64,000 nucleotides of DNA from assembly GCF_002211285.1 (NCBI RefSeq), contig NZ_LOKX01000033.1, forward strand, positions 248,001 to 312,000. Direction: 5' to 3'. A program made the position numbers and the translations under genes. Below are positions 8,545 through 17,289 of this stretch, one piece after another. Under the pieces are notes generated by a model. That model was given only the letters and a program-made list of their open reading frames with translations. It searched no databases and was not told where the DNA came from. This stretch comes from Rhizobium sp. R635 (lineage in GTDB: Bacteria; Pseudomonadota; Alphaproteobacteria; Rhizobiales; Rhizobiaceae). Within the stretch, counting starts at the first letter, position 1. Each line of letters begins with the position of its first letter.

Positions 8545-10887
8545 TCAGAATTCTTCCCAATTGTCCTGCGCCACGGCAGCCGAGCCATGCGATACGGTCG
8601 CGGGGCGGCGGGTCGCCGGGGTGGCAGCGTGACGGATCTGCGGGGAGGGCGCAGCCGGCGCACGCATCTGCCGCGCCACGGAGGCGAGGGCCGCGGTGTT
8701 GCCGGAACCCGAGACCCTGAAGCGGGTGGCGAGCGCCTTCAGCGTCTGCGCCTCGTCGTTGAGCGCCACGCTTGCCGCGGTCGCTTCTTCCACCATCGCC
8801 GCATTCTGCTGCGTCACCTGGTCCATCTGGTTCATGGCCTGGTTGATTTCCTTCAGGCCGACCGCCTGTTCGCTGGCTGACGCCGAAATCTGCCGGATGA
8901 GGCTGTTGATGCCCATGACCTGCTCGGCGATCTTATGAAGCGTGCCGCCGGCGCGGCCGACGAGATCGACGCCCTCCTTGACCTGGACGGCCGAGGTGTT
9001 GATCAGCGTCTTGATCTCCTTGGCGGCATTGGCCGAACGTTGCGCGAGCTCGCGCACCTCCTGGGCGACGACGGCAAAGCCTTTACCGGCTTCGCCGGCG
9101 CGGGCAGCCTCGACGCCGGCATTGAGTGCCAGCAGGTTCGTCTGGAAGGCGATCTCGTCGATGACGCCGATGATCCGCGAAACCTCCGTTGACGATTGTT
9201 CGATCCCGTGCATCGAGGCGATCGCCTTCTGCACCACTTCGCCCGATTTCTCGGCATCCTCACAGGCGAGATTGACGTTCTCGGCGGCCGTGCGCGCATT
9301 CTCGGCGCTGGAATCGACCTGTGCGGTGAGCTCGTTCAGCGCTGCCGCCGTCTCTTCCAGGCTTGCCGCCTGCTGTTCGGTGCGCTTGGCGAGGTCGGAA
9401 GCGCTGTTGCTGATCTCGCCGGTGCCGGAGCCAATATTGGCGACGCTGAAGGTCAGCGTGTTGATGGTCTCTTCGAGGCTCGCAAGAGCGGCGTTGAAAT
9501 CCTGTTTCAGCTTGCCGTATTCGCCGGGAAATTCTTCGGTGATGCGGTAACCCAGATTGCCGTGAGACAATTCGGAGAGGCCGGCGCCGACGATCGAGAC
9601 GATATGACGCTGCAGCGATACCGATTGCTGACGTTCCGATTCCGAACGGCTGCGTTCCGTCTCGGCGGCCTGCCTCTGGTCGGCGGCCTCGTTTTCGAGG
9701 CGCTTGGAGTCGGCGAGCTTGAAGCGGAAGCCTTCGAGCGCCTTGGCGACCGAACCGACCTCGTCGCTGCGGTCCTGGGCGGCGACGGGCTTGGCATATT
9801 CGCCGTCGCTGAGCACCTTGACGCTGGCGACAAGGCTGCCGAGAGGCCGCTGCACGAACGAGCGGACGGCAAAATAGAGCGCGAGCATCACCGCGCCGAG
9901 CACGATCAGGCCGGTGGCGACCATCATGTAGGTCTGGTCCTGTACCGGCGCGTTGATCACCGTATGCGGGACGTCGACGAGCACGACCCAGGTGGCGTTG
10001 ACGCCGGGAACCTCGAACGGATAGACGACGCGGTCGAAGGGATCGAGGCCGTCATAGGTGAGGTTCCTGACAAGGCCGGCTTGTTTGTTCGACAGCGCCG
10101 CCTTGACGACGTCGGCGCCCTCACCGTCATATTGCCTGGTCATCAGGTCGGGGATCGGCGCGACGATCCAGTTGCCGGCCTGCGACAGCAGCGTGACGCG
10201 GCCGGAGCCGAAAGGATGCAGCGCCTGCAGCTTGTCGGTCAGCGATTTCAGCGAAATGTCGACGCCGCCGACGCCGATCATCTTGCCGCCTGACATGACG
10301 GGATAAGCAATTGATGTCAGCAGCGTGGGTACGTCGGTCCCTTCGGCGAGGTAGGGCGTCGTGATCGCGCCCTTGCCGCTGTCGGCGGCAAGTTTCCACC
10401 ATTCGGCGGTATAATCATTGTCGAAAGTCGAATACTGGACGCCGCCATCCTTGGTCTTCGACCAGTAGGGCGTGAAGGCGCCGTTCTTATTGGTGCCTTC
10501 GTCGTTATTGTTGGCGATTTCGGTGGTCTTGCCGTCGAGCGCGCCGAGCTGCTCGCAGAACCAGCTGCCGAAGGCGAAGGCGTTCTGTTCGAGATTGGCT
10601 TTCAGCACGTTGATCATGCCCTTGCGATCCAGCGACTTGCCTTCATGGGCACGGCCGATGACGCCTGACATGCTGCGTGCGGCGCTGGCGAGTTCGCCGA
10701 CATTGGCGGCGATTTCGTTGGCGATCGATTTTGCCTCGAGGTTGGCCTGGTCCATCGTCAGCGTCTGGACGCGATCCCGGGTCTGGCCGATGAGGAAAAA
10801 GTTCGAAACGGCGAGAACAAGCGCGATGGCGATGCCGGTGATGACGATGAGCTTCGCCGCAAGCGATTTCATGCGAAAAATGAACAT
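8545..10887 (-). CDS. Methyl-accepting chemotaxis protein with dCache sensor
   Basis: The ATG at 10887 (MFIFRMKSLAAK) is preceded by GAGGA and preferred over a longer frame. The chemoreceptor has 780 residues. A membrane helix (about residues 11-31) is followed by a large periplasmic dCache domain (roughly residues 40-335, with YWSKTKDGG and WWKLAADSGKG), a second helix near 345-365, HAMP, and the methylation and signalling helices. The signalling hairpin EIAFQTNLLALNAGVEAARA is intact. The protein ends NWEEF, the aromatic pentapeptide type that docks CheR/CheB. The ligand is unknown; dCache domains usually bind amino acids or organic acids. It has no che neighbours here. Confidence 0.92.
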   Translation of the reverse strand: MFIFRMKSLAAKLIVITGIAIALVLAVSNFFLIGQTRDRVQTLTMDQANLEAKSIANEIAANVGELASAARSMSGVIGRAHEGKSLDRKGMINVLKANLEQNAFAFGSWFCEQLGALDGKTTEIANNNDEGTNKNGAFTPYWSKTKDGGVQYSTFDNDYTAEWWKLAADSGKGAITTPYLAEGTDVPTLLTSIAYPVMSGGKMIGVGGVDISLKSLTDKLQALHPFGSGRVTLLSQAGNWIVAPIPDLMTRQYDGEGADVVKAALSNKQAGLVRNLTYDGLDPFDRVVYPFEVPGVNATWVVLVDVPHTVINAPVQDQTYMMVATGLIVLGAVMLALYFAVRSFVQRPLGSLVASVKVLSDGEYAKPVAAQDRSDEVGSVAKALEGFRFKLADSKRLENEAADQRQAAETERSRSESERQQSVSLQRHIVSIVGAGLSELSHGNLGYRITEEFPGEYGKLKQDFNAALASLEETINTLTFSVANIGSGTGEISNSASDLAKRTEQQAASLEETAAALNELTAQVDSSAENARTAAENVNLACEDAEKSGEVVQKAIASMHGIEQSSTEVSRIIGVIDEIAFQTNLLALNAGVEAARAGEAGKGFAVVAQEVRELAQRSANAAKEIKTLINTSAVQVKEGVDLVGRAGGTLHKIAEQVMGINSLIRQISASASEQAVGLKEINQAMNQMDQVTQQNAAMVEEATAASVALNDEAQTLKALATRFRVSGSGNTAALASVARQMRAPAAPSPQIRHAATPATRRPATVSHGSAAVAQDNWEEF

Positions 10888-11129
10888 GGGGTTCCTCGGG
10901 CAAGGATGCGCCGAACGGGCATTCTTCGGCACAGGAGCGAAGGCTTGCTCCGTCATGGAGCAGCCATGTGGGCGGTCAAACCAAAGGCAACAGATACCGG
11001 CGACCGCCAGCAACATCGCCAGAGATCTCTTAAATTTGAATGAAACTTTAGTGGCTTACTTAAGCAAAACCGCAAGAATCCCCCCTGAATTTAAAGGGCA
11101 TTGCTGGCGGTTTCGCAAAGAGGCGCGGT

Positions 11130-12029
11130 TTATATCCTGTCTGCGACTTCTTCGCTGAACGGGATCGAAGGCTGCGCCCCTGATTTGAGGCATGCCAGCG
11201 AACCGGCGACCGCCGCGCGGCGCAAAGCCGAGGCAAAATCGAGGCCTTCGTCGAGGCTCGCAGCGAAATAGCCGCAGAAGGTATCTCCCGCGCCGACCGT
11301 ATCGACGGGTTCGATCACCAGCCCCTGCGCCCTTGAGATCGCGCCGTCGCGGATGGCGATGACCCCGTCGCCGCCGAGCGTCACGATCAGGGTCTGGCCG
11401 GTCTCCTGATGCAGGCGGGTGAGCGCCGCCTCACGCGCGCCGGCATCCAGGCCGTTCTGCCCGGCGAGCCGCTCGAACTCGGTCTCGTTGGCAATGACGA
11501 TATCGGCCAGGCGGCCGAGACGCGGCGCATCGGGGATCAGCGGCGCGAGGTTGAGAATGCTGGTGATGCCTTTGGCGCGGGCTGCCGACAAGGCGCGCTC
11601 CACGGCCGGGACCGGCACTTCGAGCTGCAGCATCAGGATATCGCCTTCGCTCATGCGGGCGACCGCCGCTTCGGCATCGGCTGGTGTGACGAGCCCGTTG
11701 GCGCCCGGAACGACGGCGATCATGTTTTCACCGTCGCCGCCGACGAGGATCAGCGCCGTGCCGGTGGGACCATCGACATGCCTGATGAGAGAAAGATCGG
11801 TTCCCGCATCATCGAGCAGGGCAAGCGCGTCCGCGGCGAAGGCATCCTTGCCGACGGCGCCGGCCATATGCACGTAGCGGCCGGCGCGGCGTGCTGCCAG
11901 CGCCTGGTTTGCGCCCTTGCCGCCGGCGGCCGTGGCAAAGCCGTTGCCGGCCACCGTCTCGCCGGGCTTCGGCAGGCGCTCGGTCGTGGCGATGAGGTCC
12001 ATGTTGATGGACCCGAAAACTGTGATCAT
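11130..12029 (-). CDS. rbsK: Ribokinase
   Basis: A PfkB-family sugar kinase of 299 residues, started at 12029 (MITVFGSINMDLIATTERLP). Ribokinase features are the N-terminal NMDL, the substrate motif AAGGKGANQALAARR near residues 36-50, and the C-terminal PfkB signature DTVGAGDTFCGYF with the catalytic Asp. It phosphorylates ribose at O5 to feed the pentose phosphate pathway. No ribose transporter is adjacent, so a related nucleoside-derived sugar is an alternative substrate. It lies 80 bases downstream of rmuC on the same strand. Confidence 0.87.
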   Translation of the reverse strand: MITVFGSINMDLIATTERLPKPGETVAGNGFATAAGGKGANQALAARRAGRYVHMAGAVGKDAFAADALALLDDAGTDLSLIRHVDGPTGTALILVGGDGENMIAVVPGANGLVTPADAEAAVARMSEGDILMLQLEVPVPAVERALSAARAKGITSILNLAPLIPDAPRLGRLADIVIANETEFERLAGQNGLDAGAREAALTRLHQETGQTLIVTLGGDGVIAIRDGAISRAQGLVIEPVDTVGAGDTFCGYFAASLDEGLDFASALRRAAVAGSLACLKSGAQPSIPFSEEVADRI

Positions 12030-12109
12030 CAGGCTGTCCCGTCTTTTGGAGCATGCGGACGACATCATGCTCCTGCTATTTCATGAGGGGCAGACACTGC
12101 CTGAAGCGG

Positions 12110-13333
12110 TCACTCCTCGTCAACCACCCGGAGCTTCAGAAGACCGGTGCGGCTTTCCACCGATTTGGTCGCGGGTTCGCTGTCGCGGGCGGGCTTGCCG
12201 TCGCCGCCCGCCTCGAATTCCAGCGCTTCGATCTTGGCGCCGCGCTTGGTCAGCTTGTCGGCTGACGTGACCACCATGTCGATATCCTTCTGCGCCATGG
12301 CGAAATGGCCCTGCAGCTTGCGCACCCGCTCGTCGAGGCGGCCGAGATCGTCCATCAGGATCGCCACTTCGCCCTGGATCAGATGCGCTTGCGCCCGCAT
12401 GCGCTGATCCTTGAGCACGGCCTGGATGACCTGGATCGACAGCATCAGCAGCGACGGCGAGACGATGACGATGCGTGAGCGATGCGCCTTCTGCACCACC
12501 GGCTCGAAGTTTTCGTGGATCTCGGCGAAGATCGATTCGGACGGCACGAAGAGAAAGGCCGTCTCCTGGGTCTCCCCCTGGATCAGATATTTCTCGGAAA
12601 TGTCCCGGATATGGACGTCCATATCGCGGCGAAACTGCTGGCTTGCGATCTTGCCGGCCTCGGGGCTGGCCGCGTCGCGGATCGCGTTCCAGGCTTCGAG
12701 CGGAAATTTCGCGTCGATGACCAATGCCGGCGCGTCGTTCGGCATGCGGATCGTGCAGTCCGGCCGCGAGCCGTTGGAGAGCGTGGGCTGGAAGGTATAG
12801 GCGCCCATCGGCAGGCCGTCGGCGATGATCGTTTCCATGCGCGACTGGCCGAAGGCGCCGCGTGTCTGCTTGTTGGAAAGAATGGCCTGCAGCCCGACGA
12901 CATCCTTGGCGAGCGTCTGGATATTGTTCTGCGCGGCATCGATGACCGCCAGCCGCTCCTGCAGGCGCTGCAGGTTCTCATGCGTCGATTTCGTCTGCTC
13001 GGTAATCGTCGAGCTGACGCGCTGCGACATGCCGTCGAGACGCTGGTTGATCGCCTGGTTGAGCTCGCTCTGCCGCGCGCCGAAAACTTCGGCCATTGCC
13101 GTGATGCGGCCCTGCATCTCCGCCTGGATCTTCAGAAGTTCGGCCATGCGCGCCTCGCCTTCCGCCGCACGGAAGTTCGCCTCCTCCGCCTGCTCGCGGC
13201 GAAGACCGGCGCTGCGCAGAAGAAGGACGACCACCAGCAGGGCAAGGACTGCGAAAACCCCGCCGGCAAGCGCCAGCATGGCCGGGCTGATCGAGGCAAG
13301 GGAAAGGGCGAGCGATTCGGAATGACTGATCAT
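12110..13333 (-). CDS. rmuC: DNA recombination protein RmuC
   Basis: A 407-residue RmuC-family protein. An N-terminal membrane helix (about residues 14-40, LASISPAMLALAGGVFAVLALL) is followed by a long coiled coil (about residues 43-150) and a PD-(D/E)XK-like nuclease-fold domain that includes LPMGAYTFQPTLSNGSRPDC and VIDAKFPLEAW. RmuC limits recombination at inverted repeats in E. coli; the biochemical activity is not firmly established. It is divergent from def, with about 300 bases between. Confidence 0.9.
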   Translation of the reverse strand: MISHSESLALSLASISPAMLALAGGVFAVLALLVVVLLLRSAGLRREQAEEANFRAAEGEARMAELLKIQAEMQGRITAMAEVFGARQSELNQAINQRLDGMSQRVSSTITEQTKSTHENLQRLQERLAVIDAAQNNIQTLAKDVVGLQAILSNKQTRGAFGQSRMETIIADGLPMGAYTFQPTLSNGSRPDCTIRMPNDAPALVIDAKFPLEAWNAIRDAASPEAGKIASQQFRRDMDVHIRDISEKYLIQGETQETAFLFVPSESIFAEIHENFEPVVQKAHRSRIVIVSPSLLMLSIQVIQAVLKDQRMRAQAHLIQGEVAILMDDLGRLDERVRKLQGHFAMAQKDIDMVVTSADKLTKRGAKIEALEFEAGGDGKPARDSEPATKSVESRTGLLKLRVVDEE

Positions 13334-13631
13334 GCCGCAACCATAACAGAAGAAACGGCTAGATATAGATCAAAGCGTGAACGGAATGGGCGGTCCCCAA
13401 TATCTTCGCAAGCCGCTGTTCTTCCTCGTTCGTAAAAAGAAATCGCGGGCTAATTTAACGAATGCTCTATTCGCCAAGATTGTCGCGCGCGGCCCGAGGG
13501 CCATTCCGTCGTCGCTACCCGCCGGGCGGCGTGACGCGAATATGGCGAAATTCCGGGCGGGGAAGCAAAAAAGCGCGCTCCCCGCTTGCCGGATAATTCC
13601 ATAGTCGGAAAAGATGGGTTATGGGAACGTC
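13334..13631. other. Divergent intergenic region rmuC/def, no gene seen
   Basis: Nearly 300 bases with promoters presumably for both sides. The frames open here have no ribosome site or protein character. A hairpin with 7-bp arms (GCGGGGA at 13557-13563 pairing with 13579-13585) lies about 45 bases before def and could be a leader structure. No clear -35/-10 pair was found. Confidence 0.35.
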
Positions 13632-14147
13632 ATGACCATTAAGCCACTCATCATTCTTCCCGACCCCGTCCTCCGCCAGATATCCAAGCCGATCGAGCGG
13701 GTGGATACCGACCTGCAGCGCCTTGCCGACGATATGCTGGAAACCATGTACGACGCGCCGGGCATCGGCCTTGCCGCAATCCAGATCGGCGTACCGCGCC
13801 GCATGCTCGTCATCGACGTATCGCGTGAGGGCGAAGAAAAGCAGCCGCAGGTCTTCATCAATCCCGAGATCATCAAATCCTCCGACGAGCGTTCCGTCTA
13901 CGAGGAGGGGTGCCTGTCGATTCCGGATTATTATGCCGAGGTCGAGCGTCCGGCCGTCGTTTCAGTGAAATATCTCGACCGGAACGGAAAGGAGCAGACG
14001 GTGGAAGCCGACGGCTTGCTCGCCACCTGCCTGCAGCACGAAATCGACCACTTGAACGGCGTGCTCTTCATCGATTATATCTCGCGGCTGAAGCGGGAGA
14101 TGGTGATCAAGAAATTCACCAAGGCGGCGAAGTCCAAGGCGCTCTGA
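13632..14147 (+). CDS. def: Peptide deformylase
   Basis: Type 1 peptide deformylase of 171 residues from ATG 13632 (MTIKPLIILPDPVLRQ). In-frame ATGs at 13614 and 13621 are less likely by homology. All three motifs are intact: GIGLAAIQIG near residue 44, EGCLSIP near residue 93, and HEIDHLNG near residue 137. The Cys and two His bind the metal, and Glu is the catalytic base. It removes the formyl group that Fmt, encoded 0.8 kb downstream, adds to initiator tRNA. The two genes are usually adjacent; here a toxin-antitoxin pair lies between. Confidence 0.95.
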   Translation: MTIKPLIILPDPVLRQISKPIERVDTDLQRLADDMLETMYDAPGIGLAAIQIGVPRRMLVIDVSREGEEKQPQVFINPEIIKSSDERSVYEEGCLSIPDYYAEVERPAVVSVKYLDRNGKEQTVEADGLLATCLQHEIDHLNGVLFIDYISRLKREMVIKKFTKAAKSKAL

Positions 14148-14154
14148 CGGCGCA

Positions 14155-14183
14155 TTGAAAATACGCTGGCAAGGTATTATGAT
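14155..14183 (+). promoter_or_regulatory. Sigma-70-type promoter of the fitAB pair
   Basis: TTGAAA at 14155-14160 and TATGAT at 14178-14183 are separated by exactly 17 bases, close to the consensus. The -10 hexamer overlaps the palindromic operator at 14176-14200. The promoter starts only eight bases after the def stop, so the toxin-antitoxin pair has its own transcription start. Confidence 0.7.
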
Positions 14184-14200
14184 ATCACTGATATCATAAT
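14176..14200. promoter_or_regulatory. Palindromic operator of the fitAB pair
   Basis: ATTATGATATC, three spacer bases, then its exact reverse complement GATATCATAAT: an 11-bp perfect inverted repeat of 25 bases. It covers the -10 element and ends next to the GGAGG ribosome site of the antitoxin gene. Ribbon-helix-helix antitoxins normally autorepress through such a site, so binding by the FitA-like protein is a firm inference. Confidence 0.75.
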
Positions 14201-14211
14201 GGAGGCGTCGC

Positions 14212-14496
14212 ATGGGCGATCTGCTGATCAGAAATATTTCCGACGCAATGAAGCGAGATATTGCGGAAGCGGCGCAGCGCAGCGGAAACAGCCTTTCCGA
14301 TGAGGCCAAGGAGCTTTTACGGGAAGCGCTTCAACGAAAAACTGAAGCGAAACCCGAGACTGTGTCGGCGTATGAAGCGATACGCGCCGCATTCGTAAGC
14401 GAAGGCGCAGTGGATGACGAATTTGCTGCAATCATGGAAGAAATAGAGGCGGCGCGGAAAAAAGACTTCGGGCGACCATTCGAGGATTTCGAATGA
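14212..14496 (+). CDS. FitA/VapB-like ribbon-helix-helix antitoxin
   Basis: A 94-residue protein with a GGAGG ribosome site six bases before ATG. The N terminus GDLLIRNISDAMKRDIAEAA, followed by SGNSLSDEAKELLREAL, is the beta-strand and two helices of an Arc/FitA-type ribbon-helix-helix. The C-terminal half is acidic (DDEFAAIMEEIEAARKK, then FEDFE) and would wrap the PIN-domain toxin. Its stop overlaps the toxin start by four bases (ATGA), so the two are translationally coupled. A perfect palindrome sits directly upstream. Confidence 0.85.
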   Translation: MGDLLIRNISDAMKRDIAEAAQRSGNSLSDEAKELLREALQRKTEAKPETVSAYEAIRAAFVSEGAVDDEFAAIMEEIEAARKKDFGRPFEDFE

Positions 14497-14915
14497 TCGT
14501 TCTCGATACGAATGTGGTGTCGGAGTTCGCCAGGCCATTGCCGAATGAAAATGTGAAAGCCTGGATATTGCGGCAGGATGGCTCGCGAATCTGGCTTTGC
14601 ACGGTCGGGTTGATGGAGCAGATTTACGGAGCCGAGAGGGTTCTCTTGAAGACAGGATCGGACCGCTTCTTTCGTGCTGTCGAGAATTTGGTGAAAGGCC
14701 AATTCCGTGATCGTGTTGTTGGCTGGGATTTGGAAACGGCTATGGCGACCGGTCGCTTGCGAGCGAAACGCGAAAGCATAGGGCGGCCGATTTCGGTCCA
14801 GGACGCCATGATTGCCGCCATCTGCCTTTCGAACGGCGCGACGCTCGCCACCCGCAACACCAGAGATTTCGAGGGGCTTGATCTCAAGCTCGTAAACCCG
14901 TTTGAAGACGGTTGA
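14493..14915 (+). CDS. FitB/VapC-like PIN-domain toxin
   Basis: A 140-residue PIN-domain ribonuclease. The conserved acidic residues are present: Asp in MIVLDTNVVSEFARP (with the FitB-typical VVSE), Glu in GLMEQIYGAERV, and the Asp pair in ISVQDAMIAAICL and NTRDFEG. The active site therefore looks complete. VapC/FitB toxins cleave RNA, often tRNA or rRNA, when released from the antitoxin. The gene ends about 20 bases before fmt, so readthrough from the toxin operon may also transcribe fmt and truA. Confidence 0.87.
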   Translation: MIVLDTNVVSEFARPLPNENVKAWILRQDGSRIWLCTVGLMEQIYGAERVLLKTGSDRFFRAVENLVKGQFRDRVVGWDLETAMATGRLRAKRESIGRPISVQDAMIAAICLSNGATLATRNTRDFEGLDLKLVNPFEDG

Positions 14916-14935
14916 TCCTCAATTGGCGAGATAGA

Positions 14936-15871
14936 ATGTCTCTTCGCATCATCTTCATGGGAACGCCCGAGTTCTCGGTTCCGACCCTGCGCCTGCTTGT
15001 CGAGGCGGGCCACAGGATTGTTGCCGTCTATACGCAGCCGCCGCGGCCGGGCGGCCGGCGCGGGCTCGATCTGCAGAAATCGCCCGTGCATCAGGCGGCC
15101 GAATTGCTCGGTCTCCCGGTCTTCACGCCGGCCAATTTCAAAGACCCGGAGGAGCGCGAGAGGTTTGACGCCTTCAATGCCGACGTCGGCGTCGTCGTCG
15201 CTTACGGGTTGCTGTTGCCGGAGGCGATTTTGAACGGCACCCGGGATGGCTGCTACAACGGCCATGCCTCGCTGCTGCCGCGCTGGCGAGGTGCCGCGCC
15301 CATTCAGCGGGCGATCATGGCCGGTGACGAGAAGACCGGCATGATGGTGATGAAGATGGACAAGGGGCTGGATACCGGCGCCGTCGCGCTGACCCGCGAA
15401 GTCGAAATCGGCTCGAACATGACGGCGGGCGAATTGCACGACCGGCTGATGCTCGTGGGTGCCAAGGCGATGGCGGAAGCCATGGTGAAGCTGGAGATGA
15501 ACGACCTGCCGCTGACGCCGCAACGGCAAGAGGGCGTGCTTTACGCCGCCAAGATCGACAAGGCCGAGACGCGCATCGATTTTGCCGGAAATGCGCGGGA
15601 CGTGCACAATCATATCCGTGGCCTCGCGCCGTTTCCCGGCGCATGGTTCGAGCTTGAGATCGGCGGCAAGCCGGAACGGGTGAAGGTGCTGGGCTCGGAA
15701 CTGGCGCAAGGGCACGGCGCGGCCGGAGAGCTGCTGACGGATGATCTCGTGGTCGCCTGCGGCTCGGGCGCGGTGAGGCTGACGCGGCTGCAGAAGGCGG
15801 GCGGCAAGCCGCTCGCGGCGGCCGATTTTCTCAGGGGCACGCCGCTTGCGGCGGGCACGAGGCTCTCCTGA
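14936..15871 (+). CDS. fmt: Methionyl-tRNA formyltransferase
   Basis: A 311-residue enzyme from ATG 14936 (MSLRIIFMGTPEFSVPTL). The N-terminal formyltransferase domain has GHASLLPRWRGAAPIQRAI (catalytic Asn/His region and SLLP folate motif, near residues 109-127). A C-terminal OB-fold follows (GLAPFPGAWFEL onward). It formylates Met-tRNA-fMet using 10-formyl-tetrahydrofolate. Its stop overlaps the truA start by one base (TGATG), so fmt and truA are coupled. Confidence 0.95.
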   Translation: MSLRIIFMGTPEFSVPTLRLLVEAGHRIVAVYTQPPRPGGRRGLDLQKSPVHQAAELLGLPVFTPANFKDPEERERFDAFNADVGVVVAYGLLLPEAILNGTRDGCYNGHASLLPRWRGAAPIQRAIMAGDEKTGMMVMKMDKGLDTGAVALTREVEIGSNMTAGELHDRLMLVGAKAMAEAMVKLEMNDLPLTPQRQEGVLYAAKIDKAETRIDFAGNARDVHNHIRGLAPFPGAWFELEIGGKPERVKVLGSELAQGHGAAGELLTDDLVVACGSGAVRLTRLQKAGGKPLAAADFLRGTPLAAGTRLS

Positions 15872-16671
15872 TGCCGCGTTACCGCATGACCGTCGAATAT
15901 GACGGCGGCCCCTATGTCGGCTGGCAGCGGCAGGAGAACGGCCCCTCCGTACAGGGGGCGATCGAAGCCGCTGTGCTGTCGCTGAGCGGCGAGACCGTGT
16001 CGGTCCGCGGCGCCGGACGCACCGATTCCGGCGTCCACGCCATGGGGCAGGTCATTCACGTCGATCTTTCTAAGGACTGGTCGCCCTATAAGCTGCAGAA
16101 TGCCTTGAACGCGCATCTGAGGCTCGCTGGCGAGCGCGTCTCCATTCTCGATGTCGAGACGGTTCTCGAATTCTTCGATGCGCGTTTTTCCGCGCTCAGG
16201 CGCCATTACCTCTACCGCATCGTCAGCCGGCGGGCGCCGCTGGCGCTCGAAGCCGGCAAGGCGTGGTGGGTGCCGAAGACGCTCGACCATGAGGTCATGC
16301 ATGCCGCCGCCCAGAGGCTTGTCGGCAGGCACGATTTCTCCACCTTCCGTTCCGCCCATTGCCAGGCGAACAGCCCGGTGCGCACGCTCGACCGGCTGGA
16401 TGTGACGCGCAACGGCGAACTGATCGAGATCCGCGCCACGGCCCAGAGTTTCCTCCATAATCAGATCCGCTCCTTCGCCGGCACGCTGAAGCTCGCCGGC
16501 GAAGGCAAATGGACACCCGACGATGTCCAGGCCGCGCTCGAGGCGCAGGACCGCAAGGCGTGTGGCCCGGTGGCCCCGCCCGAAGGGCTCTATTTCATGC
16601 AGGTGGATTATCCCGAGGTGATCACCGACCGGCGAAGGCCGATCGACGAAAACGACGACGATCTGTCGTAA
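15871..16671 (+). CDS. truA: tRNA pseudouridine(38-40) synthase
   Basis: TruA of 266 residues. The catalytic Asp52 lies in RGAGRTDSGVHAMGQV, the family signature. VGWQRQ near residue 16 and FMQVDYPEV at the C terminus are also typical. It isomerises uridines 38-40 in the anticodon arm of many tRNAs. It is the last gene of the rightward group def, (toxin-antitoxin), fmt, truA and converges on the dapD-dapE group. A GC-rich palindrome at 16674-16690 lies just after its stop but has no T-run. Confidence 0.95.
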   Translation: MPRYRMTVEYDGGPYVGWQRQENGPSVQGAIEAAVLSLSGETVSVRGAGRTDSGVHAMGQVIHVDLSKDWSPYKLQNALNAHLRLAGERVSILDVETVLEFFDARFSALRRHYLYRIVSRRAPLALEAGKAWWVPKTLDHEVMHAAAQRLVGRHDFSTFRSAHCQANSPVRTLDRLDVTRNGELIEIRATAQSFLHNQIRSFAGTLKLAGEGKWTPDDVQAALEAQDRKACGPVAPPEGLYFMQVDYPEVITDRRRPIDENDDDLS

Positions 16672-16692
16672 TGCCTCCGCCGCGGAGGCGGA

Positions 16693-17289
16693 TCAGGCGG
16701 GATAGATGCCGAGGAAGTGCTGGAGATATTCCGAGAGGATCATCGGTGGCACGAGCAGCACCAGTGTCAGTGCGCCGACCATCAGCGCGTGGCCGTAACA
16801 GATCATCCGCAGAATGCGCGCCAGCACGAAGACCTGCGCCAGCATGCAGGCGAGCAGCAGCAGCGACACCAGGCCGACGGTTCCAGGCAGGAAGAAGACC
16901 AGCGCCAGCAGCAGCCCGTTGATATAGGAAAGCGGCACGCCGAGCCAGTTGACGCTGACGACGAGGGGCGCGAAGCGCTCGCCCATGCGGAAGGCAAGCA
17001 GAAGCAGCCCGGCAAAGACCAGCGGCACGAACCAGTTGGCGATTTCGACGAGGCTGAGCCTGATATAGAAGGCGAAGTCGACATCGGTTTCCGGCGGCAT
17101 CGTCCGCAGGAAGACCTGCCGCCACCAGAGCCAGGAAATGCCCATCGGCGGCAGGCACCAGGCCATTGCCCAGAACGAGCGGTTGACGCCGCGATCCGAC
17201 AGGTCGAGGAAGCGGAAGCCGCGCGGATCCAGCCGGATCAGCAGCCAGAGGCCCGCCAGATAATATTGGACTTCCCTAAGACCCGGCAT
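16693..17289 (-). CDS. Membrane protein of unknown function
   Basis: A 198-residue protein with about five hydrophobic segments (roughly residues 40-60, 75-98, 108-133, 135-157 and 168-190) and no recognised catalytic motif. Trp/Arg-rich loops precede the second helix. Its start overlaps the end of dapE by 14 bases, so it is translated from the dapD-dapE transcript. I do not recognise the family; a Yip1-like or similar small integral membrane protein is possible. No function is proposed. Confidence 0.7.
   Translation of the reverse strand: MPGLREVQYYLAGLWLLIRLDPRGFRFLDLSDRGVNRSFWAMAWCLPPMGISWLWWRQVFLRTMPPETDVDFAFYIRLSLVEIANWFVPLVFAGLLLLAFRMGERFAPLVVSVNWLGVPLSYINGLLLALVFFLPGTVGLVSLLLLACMLAQVFVLARILRMICYGHALMVGALTLVLLVPPMILSEYLQHFLGIYPA

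Noticed and set aside
13377..13604. 75-codon plus-strand frame before def
   Set aside because: No ribosome site or protein character, and it lies in a control region between divergent genes.
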